A DNA stretch of 64,000 nucleotides, taken from Riptortus pedestris. Taxonomy: Eukaryota > Arthropoda > Insecta > Hemiptera > Alydidae. The notes under the pieces are model-generated. The model searched no databases and was not told where the DNA came from. It worked only from the letters and a program-made list of their open reading frames with translations. Shown piece by piece: positions 59,150 through 64,000 of this stretch. Both the position numbers and the translations under genes were made by a program. The DNA lies in contig CM032228.1 in NCBI GenBank assembly GCA_019009955.1, positions 100,509,001 to 100,573,000 of the forward strand, in the 5' to 3' direction. Positions within the stretch are counted from its first letter, which is position 1, and each line of letters begins with the position of its first letter.

Positions 59150-60275
59150 ACACAGAACAGCAATAACAATTTAATAACACTTTGCCGTCCATTTATTTGC
59201 AGACGTTTTCTCTTATTTCTTGAATGGGAGGGGACACTTGACCCTTGGAGTCCAGTTCCCATTGAGAAACATGCTGAAGGCTCTTGCTACTGTCAGGGTC
59301 TCGTCAAGCCCTCCTAAGCCTTCGGAGTTGTCGTAATCCTGGATTAGAGTTGAATTACGGGTGGTAGGTTTTAAGGAATCAGCTGGTAATTGGGCAGAGT
59401 ACCGTGAAATCTGTTTAGTTTGGACCACATGTCGACAAAACTAGTCTCTTCGTTGGGAGTGGTAGAATACCTAATTCTGCTTTCGTTTAAACACAGCTTC
59501 CAAGTAAAATTAAGGATAGAGAACTATTATACTAGAATACTAAGGAGAACAAATATGAATCTAGTCTTGTTTGGTTATATCATACAAAGAAATAAACTAT
59601 GAAAGGATATTGAACTCAATCCAGTGTTAGGGAGTTGTCTCTCCACAATTACTATTTGTGCAAGCTACATCTAGCTGCCATCTGGCACAGCCATCAATAC
59701 AACGCCACAGCTTATGAAACGATTTAAGTAATAATTTAAGCTATAAAGTGCCCTAGAAAATATGTACCCTATATGTTATAGGTTCTTAGCCCGCAAGCGA
59801 GATATTTTTATAATATTCCTGTTAATTGTTACTTAAAGAAATTGAAGGTTATAGGTGACATAACTGAGTGATACTGGAGTCAAGTGAGTGAAGGCCATCA
59901 GTTTAATGAACTCATTCCATGTCCTCCTTGGTCAACAGTTCTCGATTTGTTTACTGTCTACGTGAAATCTTTGATCGTCAATCCGCCAATGGTCCTCAGT
60001 ACCAACCGAAAGAAAGGTATTCATGACTTTTGCTAAATTATAATCATATTTGTGTCTTGGGAACTCATATTTGTAAAATTTAAATACATCCGTCACCCAA
60101 GTGATGCTTAGACTAAGCAAATGTCCGATGTGCTGGAATGGACACATCCATCCCATTTCACCAACTATTCTCTATTTCTCCTTTAGTAAGTAGCCTATGT
60201 ATTTAAAAAACTGAACTGTACGGTTGACATGCGATTTTTAGTAACTCATTTACTTAAAAAAAAAATCTATTACAA
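59150..60275. other. Unassigned sequence with one protein-like minus-strand frame
   Basis: Minus-strand frame 59213-59428 (71 codons) reads ISRYSAQLPADSLKPTTRNS and DYDNSEGLGGLDETLTVARA. It has balanced composition and no low complexity, unlike its neighbours. No domain is recognised and no clear splice signals support an exon. The rest of the stretch shows nothing. Confidence 0.3.
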
Positions 60276-60277
60276 AT

Positions 60278-60860
60278 GAATGTTTACTGACGGCTCAAAA
60301 CATAAAAATACTAATAAATCGATTAATATTTGAGATTGTAAAATAGTGTATTGAACAATAATCGTAGAAAATAAAATGTTTAGACGGTTCATTCTATGAC
60401 AATTTTTAATCCGATTTATAAAAAAGGATATATTTGAAATTTTCGACTTCCCCTTCTATACCCCCCCCCTCCCTTATTCCTGGTCTGATTTCAGCCATTA
60501 TCCAATATGAACTTCAGTGATCGGTGAAACGGTTAAATATCGAGCATGGCATAGATCAAATAAACATTTTCGTGTAGAGAACATTAAAGAATTTGGTAAT
60601 TAAGCTTGGAATAAGACTTTTCATGATAATGTATATTGTCTTCTAGTTACGTGCAATGAAAAAAAGTGGGTATACTGAAGGCAGAAATAAAAAATAATGC
60701 AAATATCACGGTTAATATTCAAGATTGTGTAAGGCACCATTTACAGAAAGTTAAATTTGCAACAAGATGGTTATATACGACTTTTCGATCCGAACCGCCT
60801 TAACAGGGGTGCTGAGAACTTTCGATTTACCCTCCTTCTAAACCTCGTTTTGATATACTT
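60278..60860 (+). repeat. Family R, two diverged fragments in tandem
   Basis: Fragment one (60278-60575) has tgaatgtttactgacggctc, the C-run at 60462-60475 and cggttaaatatcgagcatgg. Fragment two (60655-60860) restarts at gtgggtatactgaaggcaga and cacggttaatattcaagatt. Both lack the ends. Confidence 0.65.
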
Positions 60861-60864
60861 TCAT

Positions 60865-63800
60865 GATGTGACCTATATTTAGAGAGAAATACACTTATGT
60901 GGTTGTAAGGAGTTATTTGTTTATTTTAATCGACCTCATAAATCATCAGACAGGAATTACAAAGTTTTGGGCTGAAAACAGACAGTCAAAATTAGTTTAC
61001 TTATTTATATTTACTTAATGCGGCAACCTATGTTTATTAGTAATTAGGAGTATTGTGGCTACTGGGCGACACGAACCATTCTTTGAAGGCGTCATTAAGC
61101 AAGAAATTCTGAGCACGTGTATTCCTAGCGACTACCGTGTGTTAGCATCCGCCTGTGGTTTGTTGAATCCAAATGGGCCTTTTGAATGGGAGTATTTCTA
61201 AAACCAAAGAAGCTGCACCACAATGGATGCTCTAAGTGCTAGAACAAAATGCCATTGTAGGCTAAGCAGATCGTGTAGGTCCTGCCTGTCTTTCCATAAA
61301 AGGAACAAAATATAAAGAAAGAATTATAAATACTGATTGAATTTACATTTAGCAAATGTACTACTATTTTAAGACACTGGGCTTCATTAAATGCCATAGT
61401 TGACTCATTTTTAATATCCAAAGTAAACAACTTACCAACAATATTTTATTTTTCTGTGTATTTGTCTTTCTTTGATAATACCAAATTTTAATAAATATAA
61501 TAAAGTCAATATAGCTAAGTTTTATGGGCATGTTCTATTTCTTTATTGGATACTATCTCACAGATATTAGAATGAAGTTATGAAAAATTTGTTACATGCT
61601 CAGAAAACAGATTTTTGCATTGACTTGTAGAGGTCTTTTGGTATATCTAGTTTAATTAAAAGTTTCAAATAAACATTAGGCTTCACACATATATTCGACA
61701 ATACAAAAGGTATTATTACTTCAATAGTTTGATTTTCCCATACTTAGGTAATTCAAAGAACCGTTCATTGTATTTTTGCTTTTGACTTCAATAGAACTAT
61801 TATAGTGGCATCATTCGAAATTCTATGACGTTGATCAGTGTCTTCTATACTTTCTTCTCTTCGGGATTCTATGTCTGGTCAGTGTCAGACCATCGGACCT
61901 GTTGGAATTGCCTTATCCCAGTAGAGAATAAATCATTCTCAAGCTCTGATGCAGGGTTTGATGAACAAAGTAATGTCTGAATCACGTTTATCAACTAAAC
62001 CATGTTTTAGAGTTTGTTCCTTGGCAATGTATGTTTGCTACGTTACCATGGTGTGCTTGCAATCAAGGATTGTTCACATCTCAAAGAATATTCTTTAATT
62101 AATTTAAAATAACCACTGCCATTGCGGAAACCGTTTCGGCACCTCGCCATTACATACATGTCTGCATAACGTGCATATATTACGCGTATTTAGGTCGCCT
62201 AGCTACTAGCTATTCATGGCTAGGTAATACATCAGTGCACTTCTTTTCTGGCCGAGATTCTTATTTAAGAATGATCTCGTCTATACAATGTACCGTATTT
62301 GTATGTGTTTGTTTTGGGCTCCGTTAACCTTCTCACGAGATTTTCACTCAAAGAACTATGCATTTAATGTCAAACTTAAATCTTTTTAGAAAAGCTTCTT
62401 AACCTTCTTAAAATTTTAGCAGCGATTCCAATATTAGGTTAAATAGAATTTGTGGACTTATGATTAAATCCCAATTAACTAGTTCATCATAGGACTAGTG
62501 CTAAAAAGTAGGGGGGATTAGGAATTGATTGATGCACACTCATAGTAGCGACATCAAAGACTCAACCATGGTTTATATTATATACTCATCTCATTTTAAA
62601 CATTACTGATTGTAACAATGAATGCCAATTGGTGAAGAACAATATTTACTTTTATACTTTTGAATTATTTTTAAATTTGGGCATATTAAGTGATAATTTT
62701 AATTACTCACGTACATATGCTTGAAAGGAATGCCTATTTAATGCAGCATAAATATTAACAAGAGATTTTATTTCTTATGAACCGGGTGTTTTAATAAATT
62801 TATGTTAACTACTGCTGGTTTGAGGAAAAACAAAATTATAATACATATTTATATTCATATTTGTAGTGTTTTAAAAATCTATCCTGAGAGGATTAGTTAT
62901 TATTGTTTAATTTAATTTATTTATTTAGGTTATTATTGTACATACAAAGGAATGTGATATTCGGTTTTAGGTGATACTTGTCAAATTTGGTTGTTTTATT
63001 TCCTTTCGTTGTTAAGACAGAAAGGAAAGCCTTGGTCCCTATCTTTGATAAGTCTTAATTACTAATTATGTTAAAGCACTTTGAATATCTGAATACCACC
63101 AAAAACTATACAGCAACGACCTAGTAGGTAGGTCAATAGGTATTTTTTTATTCAATTTTAAGCAACATATCCTATTTATAATAAATGTAAGATAAAGAAT
63201 TCTATAGTTATTCTACGTAATTTAGTTTCTATGATAAGTACATGTGATTTTTGTTGTTGACATTAGGATTTTTTTTATTGAACAGGAGTTTTCTTAAATA
63301 TAAATAAGTTTAATGTGATTTTATTTAGTTTTGGGAAAATTATTTTATGGTTTTAATTGCTGTTTTAACTTTTCAATATTTTATTTTTAACTCTGTATAA
63401 CACATTGCTTTTATTGTTTTTGTGTGTCTTCAGGGCACTGATGATGTTGCACTTATCGAAAGTGCTACATACATTATTATAGAACTTTGGTCCTTATTAG
63501 TCACGTACTTACAACTTAAGAATTATTTTTTGTCTTAAAGAAGGATATAATGTAAAGTGCATATAAATAACAATATTAGAATATAACACCAGGAGTTATT
63601 GGTATATTATTGTGTAGAGGCTCTTTGGTAAATTTCGATAATAATTAAAAATCATCGACATTTCTGGGAGGACTGACAACTTGTAAAAATTCAATACGTT
63701 GGTGTCTTAATGGCAAAGATAACTGTAAACGTTTCAAAATTAAAATAATTATAAATTGGATGTTCCGTTTGGATTAAAAGAGAAAGACAAGAGCATAAAA

Positions 63801-64000
63801 CTTGCTATTCTGTCTAAGCGGTTGGTTGGATTATTTTATTTAAAAAAAAATTGCAATGACCACATAACTTACAGTAATGATTTATTTTATTAGATTTTTT
63901 TTTTTTTGGCGTCTACTGTGATATGGACATGTTCCTGAAGTAAAATGTTGTACATGTGACGTGCAAAAATGAAATAGTGAGTATGTATAGTCAGGCCAAA
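60865..64000. other. Unassigned AT-rich sequence
   Basis: No gene, transposon or structured repeat is recognised, except a hammerhead/PLE-like string cactgatgatgttgcactta followed by tcgaaagtgctac at 63437-63469. Short open frames here have no domain. Confidence 0.45.

Overview
This window reads as a gene-poor, AT-rich stretch of a eukaryotic nuclear genome, most likely an arthropod (inferred from its transposon types; I could not fix the species). There are no operons, no rRNA or functional tRNA genes, and no open frame that I can defend as an intact host gene. Nearly everything recognisable is a mobile element or its remains, set in unrecognised AT-rich DNA with many long (TA)n, (CT)n, (TG)n and (GTTT)n tracts.

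Layout. 1-12.6 kb: copies of a dispersed repeat, here called family R, non-LTR (LINE) fragments, a nearly perfect 132-bp-arm palindrome at 5402-5680, and SINE pieces. 12.8-24 kb: minus-strand LINE remnants (12783-13165, 15470-16060, 22816-23790), a full-length R copy at 17527-18106, and several GC-richer blocks of unknown nature. 24.7-31.3 kb: R copies and the most striking locus, a Tc1-type DNA transposon with IR/DR-like ends at 27769-29294. Its distal 0.88 kb has been copied in inverted orientation at 29500-30382, together with a direct duplication of 192 bp of flanking DNA. 31.9-34.6 kb: an RT plus RNase H non-LTR pseudogene followed by the 3' end of a second LINE. 37.2-51.7 kb: four non-autonomous Helitron copies (two head to tail, 4 bp apart) built around ~298-bp internal units, two tRNA-derived SINEs (one with a perfect 12-bp target-site duplication), a candidate Ty3/gypsy-type LTR, a self-inverted R copy and an internally deleted mariner-like element. 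52.4-57.1 kb: R copies, including a 0.9-kb full-length one, and a Penelope-like element with flanking direct repeats that hold a hammerhead-like core. 57.1-64 kb: a fold-back element and otherwise unrecognised AT-rich sequence.

How the parts relate. The elements are nested: Tc1 sits in the (TA)n of an R copy, an R fragment replaces the transposase DNA-binding region, and an R-like motif lies in the loop of a fold-back element. The best candidate for something undescribed is family R: asymmetric ends sharing an inverted AGCAGATTTCCC, a 20-bp palindrome at one end, an internal (TA)n and a conserved G-rich tract. This resembles non-autonomous Helentron/HINE elements, but that assignment is inference. 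The second candidate is the Tc1 rearrangement, which looks recent because the two arms encode identical protein.
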